Below are positions 1 through 11,577 of a stretch of 64,000 nucleotides of DNA, piece by piece. Where the stretch lies: positions 14,570,001-14,634,000 of the forward strand of contig CM065323.1 of assembly GCA_033032175.1 (NCBI GenBank), read 5' to 3'. Under the pieces are notes generated by a model, which worked only from the letters and a program-made list of their open reading frames with translations, did no database searches and was not told where the DNA came from. This DNA comes from Saturnia japonica. Taxonomy: Eukaryota; Arthropoda; Insecta; Lepidoptera; Saturniidae. Position numbers and translations under genes: made by a program. Position 1 is the first letter of the stretch; each line of letters begins with the position of its first letter.

Positions 1-113
1 ATGGCACTCGTAGATTCGGCGGAGATTTTAAAACCATGTAGGTACCACGTAGAACTGAAGCGATGCTAGCTCTGGAGACTACGTGTTTACTCCGTCTTGA
101 GAGTTTACGAACA

Positions 114-137
114 CTCACGATCCTACCGACTGCGCCA
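114..137 (-). other. Gypsy-type primer-binding site
   Basis: The minus strand reads TGGCGCAGTCGGTAGGATCG directly inside the putative LTR. TGGCGCAGTCGG-type sites are the usual minus-strand primer sites of insect Gypsy elements. The element it served extends beyond the left edge of the window. Confidence 0.55.
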
Positions 138-140
138 AAT

Positions 141-1140
141 TGTTATGCGGTGGTCGACTTAAAAGGCTTTTTTAAAACTAATAGTAACTTTATTACTTAA
201 TAACTAATATACAGTGGTACTTTGATTGAGTTAGGAAATAGAATGACAGGAATTGTACAGGATTGGGTTTATATAGGATTCGTGGGTATGGTAAACAATA
301 TTTCTTAATTACTAATGTTATCTAAATGAGGATGTAAACTTATGATAAACACTTTGAAAGAGAATAATATTGTCATAACTCATTTAATACAATAGTAACG
401 GCTATAACATAACATGGTCAAATTATTAGCTGGCCTACCTATCAAGCACACGACGTAACATTATAATATGTTTATTACTAACTGCGAACTCGATGTAGTT
501 CCCGGTACGGAGATAAGAGGCGTTAAAATTCAATACGCTGATGCGCGACCGTGTGGTCTTAGGATGAATACGATGTTTGTGGATATGATGTGTAATAATT
601 AACTTAATTAATTATTTAGAAATAAACTAAAAGTAGAACATATTAAAATAAACACTGAATTTCACTAGATCTTGAAATCACTGCGGCACATTGAAAGTAA
701 AATAAAATAGTCACTTACAGGTTAATCTTCATTTTTTGTTATACACACTGTTGTGTGACAGACAGGCTGGTCCTTAGTTATCCTTGATTGATCCAAGGTC
801 GGTATGTAGCAACAGTAACCGCAATGGTCACTGTTATGTCGTCACCGGTGAGTGCACCACTATTGGTGTAGAGCCCCTGAGACGATCCTGGGTAACTTTA
901 GGACACTTCCTTTTGGCACTTTCGCAACACTTATAATTTTAGGTAGGTACTTTATATTATTATGGGGCTCTTTTGATATTATATAATTTTGTTATATTTT
1001 GGACACTTATAATGTTAGGCACTTTTATTATTTTATTCTGCACTTTATAAATTTTATTGGATTTATTAATTCGATTCCGTGATGAATTTCGGGGTGTTAC
1101 CGGGATATATATAGAGACCCGGTATCCCACCGCTGCCACA
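141..1140 (-). repeat. Putative Ty3/Gypsy 5' LTR (about 1 kb)
   Basis: Read on the minus strand this segment starts TGTGGCAGCGG and ends ATAACA, three bases before a TGGCGCAG primer-binding site. That TG...CA layout with the primer site just inside is what a Gypsy 5' LTR looks like. The internal region would run off the left edge, so the second LTR cannot be compared and the outer boundary is inferred from the terminal bases only. No open reading frame of note lies inside it. Confidence 0.45.
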
Positions 1141-1782
1141 AAATGTTTTAAGGGACTTTAAAAATCCCTTAAAAAAAAAAGAATGATTTTATGATATATA
1201 TAAATTATGAAACATTGAATTATAATTAAAATGGGTCTCAGATGGAACTTAGGATGGGCTACGGGATCGTGAGAGGACTGGGCAAAGTGCTGACACTAAA
1301 TACTGGAAATGGTCTGAGGAGGATATGGTTTTATAGTACTAGAGAAAGGTTGGCACTTCGGGTATAACAGTACGCAGTGCATTATTTCAATATATTTCCT
1401 AATAACAGGTGGGCCAAAAGAAGTCATCCAATGTTGTTTGGCTCTCATTTTTTTTTCTAAATAAAAAATTTGATTCTGGTTTTTGATTATGTTTATTATA
1501 TTTTTACTTTTTATTAATTGGTTTACAGCAATTGTAACGTTGGCACATGCTAAATATTATGAAGAATGTTACATAAATTACGATTACAACGTACAATTTA
1601 TCAGTAAACACAGCTTGCTTATATATGTAAAAAAACGAAGTAACAACTAAAACAGTAAATTAATAGACATTCAAAATAACACATAAATTAGGCTTAAAAT
1701 AATGAATAAAATATATCTTACACATGTAATTGTTGTAAACTAAAATGTAAGTAACCTGGTTAAACGTTTAAATTTAATTAAA
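1141..1782. other. Gene-free AT-rich stretch
   Basis: Nothing recognisable was seen here on either strand apart from short A/T runs. It lies between the left-edge LTR and the non-LTR RT remnant. Confidence 0.5.
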
Positions 1783-2690
1783 TTAATGCCAAAATAATTC
1801 GAGGTTATTGAATTTATTGTACAACTTGCTAACTTTAGTTACAGGAGAATTTAAACCAAAAACAGTTTTTCTAAAAGGAGAATTCAATAGGTTATTGTAA
1901 TAACGAGGGTAACGAGGAGGAAACCTGAAACCAAACATACTCAGCAGTTCAGGACTGTCTATATGATCATTAAAGATCTTGAATAATAACACTAATTCAA
2001 ATATATTTCTACGTATTTCTAAAGATTCAGTTTTAAATTGGTCTGGTAACTTACGATAGCTAGAATCATTTCTTTTAATACACAAAGAATAAGCTAAGTG
2101 TTTCGTAAATCGTTTTTGAATCCGCTCCAAACGCAAAGTATGTGTTGCATAGTGTGGACGCCATACTACAGTGCAGTATTCCATTATACTTCTCACTAAA
2201 GTATTAATTAAATAAATCTTAGTTTTAGGACTCTCGAAATGGCTTAGCGTTTAGGATCACGAAGCCAAGTAATCTACTCGCTTTTTTAGTAAGATGGTCT
2301 ATATGTGGTAAAAAAGTGAGCTTACGATCTAATAATACTCCCAGATCGCGAACGAGCTCTTTCGTTTCTAGGTATGCCCCGTGCATATGATATTTATAAT
2401 GGGTAGAAAGATATTTTCTGGTAAATATCATATGAAGAGCATTTATTTATATTCAACTTCATACCATTATCAAGACACCAGTCGGTAAGCTTATTAATAT
2501 CTCTCTAAAGCAAATCCGCATCAATTTGTGATTCCATTACACGGGCTATTTTTAGATCGTTCGCAAACATGAGTGGCGTGGAATTAATAAAATTTTGTGG
2601 TAAATCGTTAAAGAAAATATTAAACAAAAGTGGACCTAAGTGTGAGCCCTGCGGAATGCCTGACCCGATTTTAAATGTTTTAGATTTATA
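1783..2690 (-). pseudogene. Non-LTR retrotransposon reverse transcriptase, 3' part (Jockey/CR1-like)
   Basis: Minus-strand translation from about 2690 gives the RT core G-S-G-I-P-Q-G-S-H-L-G-P, then L-M-F-A-N-D-L where the catalytic box should read F-A-D-D. It continues with the thumb and C-terminal region, including the L-E-R-I-Q-K-R-F segment typical of insect Jockey/CR1-type elements, and ends at 1783. It is dead: the first catalytic aspartate is asparagine (GAC to AAC), there is an in-frame TAG near 2510, and the frame breaks near 2430 and 2200. The 5' two-thirds, with the endonuclease, are absent. Confidence 0.8.
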
Positions 2691-2699
2691 CGGTTAAAG

Positions 2700-3168
2700 C
2701 CACGAAAAATTGTTCAATGAGACACTTGACACTGTAACACACAATAACACTTGAAATATGTAACACACCGGAAAACAGTAAAGCCTGGTGCACATAATTC
2801 ATAAATAATACTAGTTTTTCACTCGTGGCTTGACTTGCGCAAAACCAACAAGTTTCTAATTGAGGTACTTAATTTAAATAGTAAAAAAATATGAAAACAT
2901 GTAGGAATTAAAATCTTTATTTGAACTTAATTAAAAAATGTACTTTATTAGAATGTTTTCAATGGTAACAAGCTCTAAATGATATTCGATGCTCTGAGTT
3001 ATAGGGAGAGCTTAGTGGCAGTTTAAAAATAAAATTTAAAAAAGTTTTCATTGGTATTTTCAGTATGTATTTAGATGTAAGTATATAGCTGTTATTAATT
3101 AGAGCATGAGATCAAACAGGCAATAAAGAAAAAAATATTAATTAAAATACACCTCATCACAACTGGGG
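2700..3168. other. Spacer without recognisable genes
   Basis: AT-rich sequence between the RT remnant and the Harbinger left end. No ORF or repeat structure could be supported. Confidence 0.4.
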
Positions 3169-4629
3169 CCCAAGTCTGCTATTTCAAATTTAAGAATCTA
3201 CCATTGTCATTATATCGACACTCTACTGACATTATATCGAGATTGTAACAAATTTGGTATTCTGCTAAAATTTCATTGCTGTCTCAATAGAATCTCTATA
3301 GTGTCGTAATAGTGTGTCAGTGGGATGGCAATAGATACCCAGTAGGTGTTGCCTATCAAAATCTACCATTGATTCGGTAGTCCCAATCGAAACTATCATT
3401 AGTTAACAACACTTGTTAGTGTAATTTTTTCTAGTAAATCTTTAATAAATTTATAAGATTACGTAATAAAACGTTATTTTTTATCCAAAAATTAACAATT
3501 TATAATGACGAGTCTCAGTTTTTTGTAAATATTCTGAAAAATTGCTGCTAATTGTTGGTGCAAAGCTACTAAAAAATATAAATTCCTGTTAGTGTTATCC
3601 AGAGTTGTCAATTTGTGGAAAGTTCCCCAAATTGTGTGGAATTTGTTAGGATTGGTGATATGTGGCGATATATATCTCGATGAAGAAAATAACTTTTTTA
3701 ATATATCACATTTCCCTAATTTATATTATGTAACAAAAATTACTAGGGCTTAAATAGTTAAAGAAGCTTGGTTAGTTAAGTTTAGCCATAAAAACAGTGA
3801 GGCTTTCATTTTTTTAAATTACCATTTGAAAATCCTTAATAAAATTTATTGATGGCTTACAGTAGGGATGATAGCTTGGTTAGGATACGTGTTAGAGCAC
3901 TGCATCGATCGATGAAATAAAACTTTTTTAAATTTAGTAGTAGTTGATATTATAGTCCATAAAAATGGGATGAAAGGAATTTATTTTAAGACACGAACAC
4001 AGTATACAACACTATTATTAGGCCTGTTTTAATTAAATTTTGAGCGAGGCCTAATAATATCCTCGTATGTCTTATTGCACTGGTTTTATTACTTTGTTTA
4101 TGTAGCACAATTTAATTACTTTATTACACATCTATCAGCCTATCCAATGCCCACTCTGAGAACCTTCTACACAAGGTGCCATAAACTAAAGAAGAAGAAG
4201 AAAACCGTCTAAGAAGTAATTAAAACAAAAAACAACAAAAGTGCTTGAGGAAGGCGGTTCGTGAATGACAGTGCGCACTTTTAATACCATATCGTACTCC
4301 GTGTCCGACTAAGTGAAATTTTGGCAATTACTTTCATTCACGAGGTCACGTAAAAAGCGTCAGTGCCATAACGACTAATACAATATAATTTATATATTGT
4401 ATATACGTTTAAATATACATACGTTACGAAACGAATACGTTTTTTCTTGAGAAAGCTATGTGGGGAATCAAGTCTTTGTTTATTCTCAATTTGGGAATTT
4501 TAACATTGGACATTGACAACACAGGTGTCATCTGTCAGCCATCATAAAGTTGCGAGTTGAAATTTTGAGCGTGAAACAGAGTGTAACAGTTAATATCTCA
4601 AAAGTATTTTGTTATAGCATTTAGGAACG

Positions 4630-4980
4630 ATGGCCAGCGTTGACCAAATCACGAGTTTATTAAGTGTTATAGAAGAACATAAAGAAATGGCATTACAGTA
4701 CTGTAACCGCTCCAAAGAGGGACGCAGTCAGATGAAGCGCTTATGGGCGGAGTGTGCAGACATACTGAACAGTATCTCATCTAATTGCGTCACTAAAACA
4801 CCCGACCAATGGCGATTGGTAAGATTTAAAGATTTTCTGTACTATTATTGTTAATCTATATAGGTGTTCTATTCAATTTTTATTTTGTAGTACTTAAATG
4901 AATACAAATCTAAGCTGCTTAAAAAAATCAAAGCAGAAAAAGCAGAGTATCAAGCTACAAGTATGATAATATATATTTAA
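4630..4980 (+). CDS. Myb/SANT-like accessory protein of Harbinger copy 1
   Basis: Exon 1 (4630-4818) encodes a helix-rich domain with the K-R-L-W-A-E-C-A-D-I-L-N-S and T-P-D-Q-W-R-L landmarks of the Myb/SANT (trihelix-like) DNA-binding proteins carried by Harbinger elements. A GTAAGA donor follows at 4819. Exon 2 starts at 4891 after TTTTGTAG, in phase, and adds a lysine-rich helix (Y-L-N-E-Y-K-S-K-L-L-K-K-I). In Harbinger systems this protein binds the element ends and helps bring the transposase into the nucleus. The 3' end is uncertain. Exon 2 can stop at 4978-4980, or splice at GTATGA (4961) to an acceptor at 5473, giving a protein of about 103 residues. The second model overlaps the transposase's last exon on the other strand. 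A glycine-rich stretch near 5030 may be a decayed exon. Confidence 0.65.
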
Positions 4981-5455
4981 TTCTTCATAGGAATATGACT
5001 CTTAGAACAAAATGTTTTTTTTTTAATCAAGGAGGGGGTTTAACCAGCTGGCAAACTATCTCTTATTAAGCAAAACCAAATGAATAAATCAACTTTTGTT
5101 ATAAATTTAACCAATAGTGAGAGTAAAAAATTAAACAACAGTATAGTATATGACAATACAAATTGTCAGGGGTTTATTGATGGTAATATATACAAATAAA
5201 GATGATCATGAATTAAACCAATTTACAGATGCTTATTGCATTTTATTTACATACCACAGCTTTTACCTGGCACTAGTGGGACAAACCAAAGTGTGTTTCA
5301 TAATGTCTCACAAACCACATCATGAAGAGTTGTCAGACAATCACATTAAAGAACCAAAACAAATAGAATTTAAGAATTTAACAATCTACTGCTAAATAAA
5401 ACCAATCTACTGCTAAATAAAACCTAAAATGTCCCTGTGTTATATATTTTTAAAA

Positions 5456-7349
5456 TTATCGTTCTCTCCACAGCCTTTGTACGAGAGCTTGCTGCAATGC
5501 CCGACCTCTCTGAAGCTCTGGGTTAACACGGCGCTGCACCCCTATGCCTACATCTGTTGCTTCAGCTTCAGCTCGCAGTTCCTCTTCAACCTATTGAATT
5601 AAAATTTAAATCATTGAAATTGATTTACTTTTTTTATTAAAAATTGTCTTTTATTAAAACACTACCTACCCATTCAAAAGTTATTGGTGATTTTATTAAC
5701 CTAACTAGGTTGTAATGTAAAACTGACCTGATACTGCCTTTCATTCTCTGCTTCAATTTCTTCAGGTGCGAGTGGTGTCACAGGCACATTATAATTATTT
5801 GCAATATTATGCAAGACACAGCATGCATTCACTATTTTAGCGGCAGTTATGGGCTCATAGTGCAAAGCACGTGCTGCTAGCAAACATCTAAAAAAAATAT
5901 AAAGTGTTTATTTATTCTATATAATTGATGGAAATAAAGTATTTATTTAAAAAAAAACACTGTACCGGAATCGAGCTTTTAAAAGCCCAATGCAGCGCTC
6001 CACTACATTTCGTGCAGCCACATGTCTCAGGTAGTAGTGGTGCTCTGCAGACCCCTCTCTGGTGTTTAAAATTGGGGTCATCATTGTACCCCTCAAGGGA
6101 TAACCGCTATCGCCTATGTAAAAAATACATATTTTAATATTAAATGTTAGTTCCATGTTTAAATAATTAATAAGTAAACAATTTAATTAGTACCTAGCAG
6201 AAATACTTGTTCACTGGCATTTGATAGGGCTGTTAAGTGACGGCTCAAAGGATGGCTTTGCCACACCATTGAGTCATGGGCTGACCCTGGGGTGCTTGCA
6301 TCAACACATAATATATTCAGGTCTGAATCGCAAATCTGTAACAAATTGTATGGTCCTATTATAATACCAAAAATTCTTAAAATCATACAATAATCATTTA
6401 AGAAAATAATATTTACTATCATGGTGTTAAGGGAATGGTATCCTTTTCTATTAAAAAATCGCTCCTCATTATTACTAGGCTTTAGGATGGCCACATGTGT
6501 GCCATCTATACAGCCAAGTACCTCTGGGATACCAAACCGATTATAGAATCTGTAACATGATAACATGAAATTATTGTTAAAACTCCTTAAGTACAATTAC
6601 AATAATAAGTGTAAAAAATAATACTCACTTGGCTTTGATGAGGTTCCTGTCATGAACTTGCATTGGCCATTTAATATAGTAATATAGTGGTGATAAATTT
6701 AATTCAATGCTTCAGTCACTGCTCTGATTGCTCTTGATACTGTTGTTTGTGAGAGATTGTGAAATACACTTTGACCCACAAGTGTCTGGTAAGACCCTGT
6801 GGCATAAAATGCCAGTGCAATAAGCACCTGTAAATTGCTTTAATTCATAAGATATTCTATGACTTTTCTCTTTGTCTCTGTTTTAATAAGTTTAACTTAA
6901 ATCATATGATATAACTAATATAAAATCATTTTAAAGCAGTATTATTATGTCATACATACACAGACGTGATGATAGAGTGCTAAGCGAGTAGGTAAGATGA
7001 AACTAAGATCAATATACAATGGCTGCCTTTTATGACACCATCGTCAGAAGGTGGCTCCTTGAGAGGATTGAAAATTTAAAATCAATCTTACCTTTTAATC
7101 GTTCGATATTTTATCTTTTCGACGCTGCCGTGTAAAAAAAGGAGCGAGTTCTTGAAACAGGTATTGTACTTGCGCTTTTCCAAGGCGAAAACATTTCACA
7201 AACTCCTCTTCAGAGAGATCACTTATAGCATTAATATTTTGCCTTATAATGGCCCGCAATTTTCGCCGTTGGCGCAATAAATGACGTCTGCGATCTACAG
7301 CATTAGCTAAAGCTAAAATGCGCAAGCGTACCGATACCGACGACCACAT
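5456..7349 (-). pseudogene. Harbinger transposase (HARBI1-like, DDE_4), copy 1
   Basis: Exons on the minus strand are about 7349-7093, 6827-6629, 6562-6424, 6330-6190, 6133-5965, 5889-5728 and 5587-5456, each with GT/AG borders I could place by eye. The protein shows the DDE triad: D in C-I-D-G-T-H-V, D in G-D-S-G-Y-P-L, and E in E-R-C-I-G-L-L-K-A-R-F-R. It ends with an R-G-R-A-L-Q-Q-type tail as in other HARBI1-like enzymes. Two lesions kill it: a nonsense TAA just before the first donor (codon at 7097-7095) and a one-base frameshift in exon 2 near 6715. It would cut and paste the element at 3-bp targets. It converges with the Myb-like gene. Confidence 0.8.
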
Positions 7350-7758
7350 CACGTTCTTTTTAAATATTATTTTGTTTTTTTTTTTCTTTTGAAATGTGTA
7401 GTAAGCAATCGTTCTACAATAGCTATCGTTGTTCAATGGCTACTCAATAGTCAAAACACCATTGAATTACGATTGACATAGCTGTCAAATGTGTATGAGA
7501 ATACCGTTTTGACTACTATCGAGTTGCCATTGAAATACCATTGAGACGCCATTGTAGAGCAGAATACCAAATGTGTCAGTGGTTTTCCGATAGAATGATA
7601 AACAAATAGGAGAATACCAAATGGCGACCAAATGTCTATTGAGATACTATCGACACACTATTGAAACACTATTTTGTTAGCAGACTTGGGCCCCTGTTCA
7701 TCAAGAAATATTTTGACTGGTACATTATATCACGTTTTAATTAAATTTTTTTGGTAAT

Positions 7759-8030
7759 CTAATTTGTATTTACAAAATCCCAGTCCTTCCTTTTTGTGCT
7801 GACAAATTTCAACTTCGAATAACGTTTATTTTTTTCCGGCGATGCATGTTTTTCTTTGTTATTCTTCTTCTCTCTCCATTGCTTCCTAATAATTTGTTGC
7901 TGAGAACTGTCAAAATCTGCTATCTTTTTCCTGTTCTTTTTAGTTCTTTCTGCCTTAGATTTCTTCTGCGCCAAAAACTTTTCAAGGTTCCTTTCTTTAA
8001 GTCTTTCTCTATATAACTTGTCTTTCAGAT
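7759..8030 (-). pseudogene. N-terminal fragment of a GGQN-family transposase-like protein
   Basis: The minus-strand reading begins in a basic helix (Y-R-E-R-L-K-E-R-N-L-E-K-F) and continues with I-I-R-K-Q-W-R-E-K-K and many K/R/E residues before a stop at 7759. Such basic N-terminal exons precede the central D-x-CGGQN domain in related insect proteins, two of which lie further right in this window (42968-51720 and 52088-53027). Only this N-terminal piece is present. The family link rests on composition and short matches, so it is tentative. Confidence 0.4.
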
Positions 8031-8059
8031 GACGTCATTGGCGTCTAAAAAAAAAGAAA

Positions 8060-8560
8060 TTAGTATACCTTTCACCGGCAAAGCTTATCAAATTCAATAA
8101 ATTTGTTATTAACAAGCGTGAAGGTCATCAGGTAAACAACTTTTTCGTGTCACCACTCAGTAGCATACATAAATGTAGACTATAATATATGCTAAGAAAG
8201 TATACGGGTTTACGAGGAATTGTAGAACTAAATCGGATGGAGGTATTGTAACTATCATTTTAATCAAGTTTTCAAGGCTAACCCTGAAATCGGAAAATAA
8301 GAAAAACAGTTTTTTCATGGGACAAAGTTAATTGACTTATGACGAAATGTATGAAACAGTACTATTTCAGGGTTTCCTCAATAGGAACAGTCATTGACAA
8401 TGTTGACTACAATGAGCACCCTTCAACTTAGTACTATCGCATATGCATAATGCGTAACTCTGTATACAATTTACATGAACCATTCCGTTTCACCATTATA
8501 TTTCACAACCAATCCCAAAGCAAACATTAGCATAGGCCAATAAATGAAAATTAATTCACT
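8060..8560. other. Spacer without recognisable genes
   Basis: AT-rich sequence with no ORF, TIR or RNA gene I could support. Confidence 0.4.
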
Positions 8561-8564
8561 ATTT

Positions 8565-8801
8565 AATAGCTCGTGTCCTTTTCTATACACAATACAAAAG
8601 AAACAAACGCATTCACACTCATAGCTCTCCATTAGGATCTCTCGTGTATTATGGAAGCCATGTTAACATACAGAAACACACACAACTTACACCCAAACCA
8701 GAAACCGATTATTGAAATTCATCATATAAATACCTGTTCCGGCCGGGAATCGAACCCGTAGGTAAAAGGTAGATACGCTATCGCTAAACCACGGAGGTCA
8801 A
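8565..8801 (-). repeat. tRNA-derived SINE
   Basis: The minus strand from 8801 has a tRNA-like head of about 67 bases with a box A-like TGGTTTAGCGATAGCG and a clear box B, GGTTCGATTCC, followed by CCGGCCGGAACA. A non-tRNA body then runs on to about 8565. The cloverleaf is degenerate and the copy continues past the tRNA part, so this is a SINE and not a functional tRNA gene. Similar heads are common in lepidopteran SINEs. The 3' tail boundary is not clear. Confidence 0.65.
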
Positions 8802-9700
8802 TAGTATGTATGATTCAACTATCTAACAATGTGAACTAGGTTTAATGTATTTTCTCCTGTGTTACGTAACGCAAAACATAACACACGTAACATGCGAGAA
8901 CAAACACACGCGAAAATATTACCACTTTAAGGCAATAAAACATTTAAATACAGTTCAATTGCACAAAGAACAGGTTGATTCCTCAATAAACGATATATTC
9001 TACAGCAATTATGACATTAGCCAAATAAATTTCAACACTTACCTTGTCAAATGACGTTGATTAATTCGTAAAAACTAGATGACAAAAATTTCGATCACAA
9101 CAACTTTACGAATTGCTTCCATACTAAACTGATTGACAGATGTTTCATATTTTTACAGCGTTCCACGTATGTTTGCCAACATGAAAAAATACTTTAAGCG
9201 TTGCTAGGCTTCTAAAATTAAAAAGTACTATGCATTGTGTGCTTTGTCACACGGGAATTTAATTTGGACCGTTTTTTCTATTGCATGTTTAAAAAAATTA
9301 AAGCCTATTATCGATTATTAGCTTGTATTGTAATAATGCCATAGCTCTACAGATTAGTTAGGATGTATCACACACACGATAAAAAGTTGTATAAAGCTAA
9401 AAACTTCAAAAACTTGCTGTGAAATGGACGAGGGTCATTTTGTTTTTCTATGGAAGCTAAAATCAACCCAAAATAGTAAACGTAAATTTACTTACTAAAA
9501 TAAGTTATTTTAAGATTTTTATTACGCCATGATATGAAGGAATATCCTAAATATCGATAGGACTTCAAATTGCATGAGAAATGATAGTAGTTTTTTTATA
9601 TTTAATTTTTTTATTTAGGATACACATTTTTTTTTTTAATTAACACTTTTTCGTGGCCTTACCCATACCCTTTAATAACAACATAAAAATAACGATTCTT
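8802..9700. other. Spacer without recognisable genes
   Basis: AT-rich. A 69-codon plus-strand ORF (8845-9054) shows no recognisable motif and is probably chance. Confidence 0.4.
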
Positions 9701-9706
9701 TAGATA

Positions 9707-9845
9707 AATCCAAACCATTTGAAGATGGGCCCATGGAATCCGTAGGCAGAAAGTTTTTGTAGTAGTAGATCATGTGAAACGCCATCAAAAGCCTTTGCTA
9801 GATCTGTATATACAACATCCACTTGTTTGTTGGTATCCTAGATCC
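9707..9845 (-). pseudogene. Non-LTR RT fragment (finger/palm region)
   Basis: Minus-strand translation gives V-D-V-V-Y-T-D-L-A-K-A-F-D-G-V-S-H-D-L-L, matching the RT motif A region (Y-x-D-x-x-K-A-F-D) of Jockey/CR1-type elements. Only about 45 codons survive. It may belong to the same family as the remnants at 1783-2690 and 35239-36050. Confidence 0.7.
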
Positions 9846-9889
9846 TTATTGTTGAACCTTTAGAATTTTATTTGTCAAGTCGAGTAGAT

Positions 9890-11035
9890 GATATCGGCCA
9901 AATGGGCGCCGTTACAATTTATTGCTATAATAAGGGCTCGTTTTATTGCATTTTTCATCACTTCGGCGAGAACTTCGGGCGACAGATTCTCGCACTCGTA
10001 TCCAATGTTGTACGTGAGGGCTTCCAGAGTCTTGGGCTTGTTCACGTAAACACTGGGACTTCAAAAAACCCCACAAAAAAAGTCTTGGAACGGTTAAATC
10101 GGGCGATCTTGTGGGCCAGTGTAAACGCCTTAACGAGAGATGAGGCTACCCGGGAATGCCGCCTTCAGAATATCGGTTGTGGCTTGCGCAGTGTGTGCCG
10201 TTGCTCCGTCCTGTTAGAACCACATATCCCTCAGTCCTAATTCGTTCATTACGGCAGAAAAACTCGGTTAACATGGCCCTGTAGTGCGTACCGTCCACTG
10301 TTGTCGTTTGACCAGCGGCGTCCTCGAAAAAAAGGCCCGATGACTCCTCCAGCGTGAACAGTGCACCATGCAGTCACTTAGAGCGAGTGTAATGGCTCCT
10401 CTTGCATCACTCGTGGATTTTCGGTGCCCCAGAAGCGATAGTTTTGCTTGTTCACGTACCCGCTGAGGTGGAAATGAGCCTCATCGCTCATTATGATTTT
10501 GATCGAAAATTCGTCCACTTCGTCCTCGAGATTGAGGATGGCTTGGGCGTAGATTACACGCGTTTAGTGGTCGACAGGCAGCAGCTGATACACGGACTGG
10601 ACTTTATACGCGAACATGCGCAGGTCTTTGACCAAAATTCGCCTTAGGTACGACCGGCTGATGACTAATTGCGAGGCACGGCGTCTGGTCGATGTTTCTG
10701 GCGAGAGCTCGACATCCTCGGCATCAGCGGCGATATTCTCGGCAGAACGGGTGCTCCGGGGCCGGTCACTCATGGCAGCGTCTCGTGTGGTCCCATACTC
10801 TTCAAGGTATGGTGGCCAAACGGCGCAGTGTTTGCGCAGCCGGTGCCGGACGACCGGGGAATCGGTGACGGAATTCGCGCTGCGGCAACACCACACACGA
10901 ATTGTTACCCAAAAAAATAGACACGATTATTCCGCGTTAATGGGGAGTGTATCGTTCCATGGCTTGTTCACTTGTATTCTACATCAGTCTAGTTCACAAA
11001 TGTCAAAACAGATTTGACATTGGCCGCCATTTACA
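9890..11035 (-). pseudogene. Tc1/mariner-type transposase, degraded (first copy)
   Basis: Minus-strand reading shows a helix-turn-helix end (R-R-A-S-Q-L-V-I-S-R-S-Y-L-R-R-I-L), then the catalytic S-D-E-A-H-F-H-L, Q-D-G-A-T-A-H-T-A and a decayed third-aspartate region around P-F-Q-D-F-F. These belong to the Tc1/mariner DDE/D group. Several in-frame stops and frameshifts are present: stops near 10375 and 10210, and the N-terminus is out of frame near 10900. The start was probably near 10965. Clear TIRs were not found. Confidence 0.75.
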
Positions 11036-11039
11036 AAAA

Positions 11040-11576
11040 TAAGAACATCTTCCAATAGGGTGATTTCTTTTAGCCCATCTGATACATATGACTTTAAACA
11101 CGCACCACACCTCTACTCTCTAAAGGTTAAAGGGAAAACAGGTCTGATATGTTACGCTCCTGAATAAATATATACATACTGTGATTGTTTCTGTAGTTAT
11201 CTGGTGTCTGTTGTTGGAGGTAAAGTTTGTCTTTTTGTAATGTGTGTAGAGTCACGGGCAGTTGCTAGTTGTGTATAAAAGAATACTAGTATATTAATTT
11301 TAATATGTACTATAATCATTTAATTATCTCTTTTTGGTTCAGTTCCTGAGTCCATTTCTATCACAGTATTTGATTTTGATTATGGATAACTTCCACTTTT
11401 AGGCATATCTCACTGTTGTGGGAGGCTCATATAGATGTGATGCCGTCTCGAAATGAATCCTTAGAAACAAAATATGAAAAATAAGTCATTTATTTACATT
11501 GAAATTTGTCATTATAAATACTCTATCGGAAGTTTATTTTTGGGGGGTATCTACCGGTAAATTCCCACTATTAATC
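11040..11576. other. Spacer without recognisable genes
   Basis: No supported ORF. The stretch separates two unrelated Tc/mariner remnants. Confidence 0.4.
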
Positions 11577-11577
11577 T

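Larger units (their letters stand above)
3173..7689. mobile_element. PIF/Harbinger DNA transposon (copy 1)
   Basis: The element is bounded by 15-16 bp TIRs, GGGCCCAAGTCTGCTA on the left and its inverted copy on the right, flanked by CTG on both sides as a 3-bp TSD. A second, subterminal inverted repeat, AGCAGAATACCAAAT, lies at about 3248-3265 and 7556-7572. Both ends are also rich in CAATAG/CCATTGA-type short motifs. Inside are a transposase gene on the minus strand and a Myb/SANT-like gene on the plus strand, pointing towards each other. This two-gene layout is characteristic of PIF/Harbinger elements. Confidence 0.85.

Noticed and set aside
4140..4205. Possible SINE tail ending in a GAAGAAGAA run
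   Set aside because: The match to known tails is too short and no head or TSD is visible.
8735..8801. Apparent tRNA gene on the minus strand
   Set aside because: Boxes A and B are present but the stems are poor, and the copy continues as a SINE body; a functional tRNA is unlikely.
10616..11017. Plus-strand ORFs of 133 and 83 codons over the first Tc/mariner copy
   Set aside because: Antisense shadows of a GC-rich transposase region.
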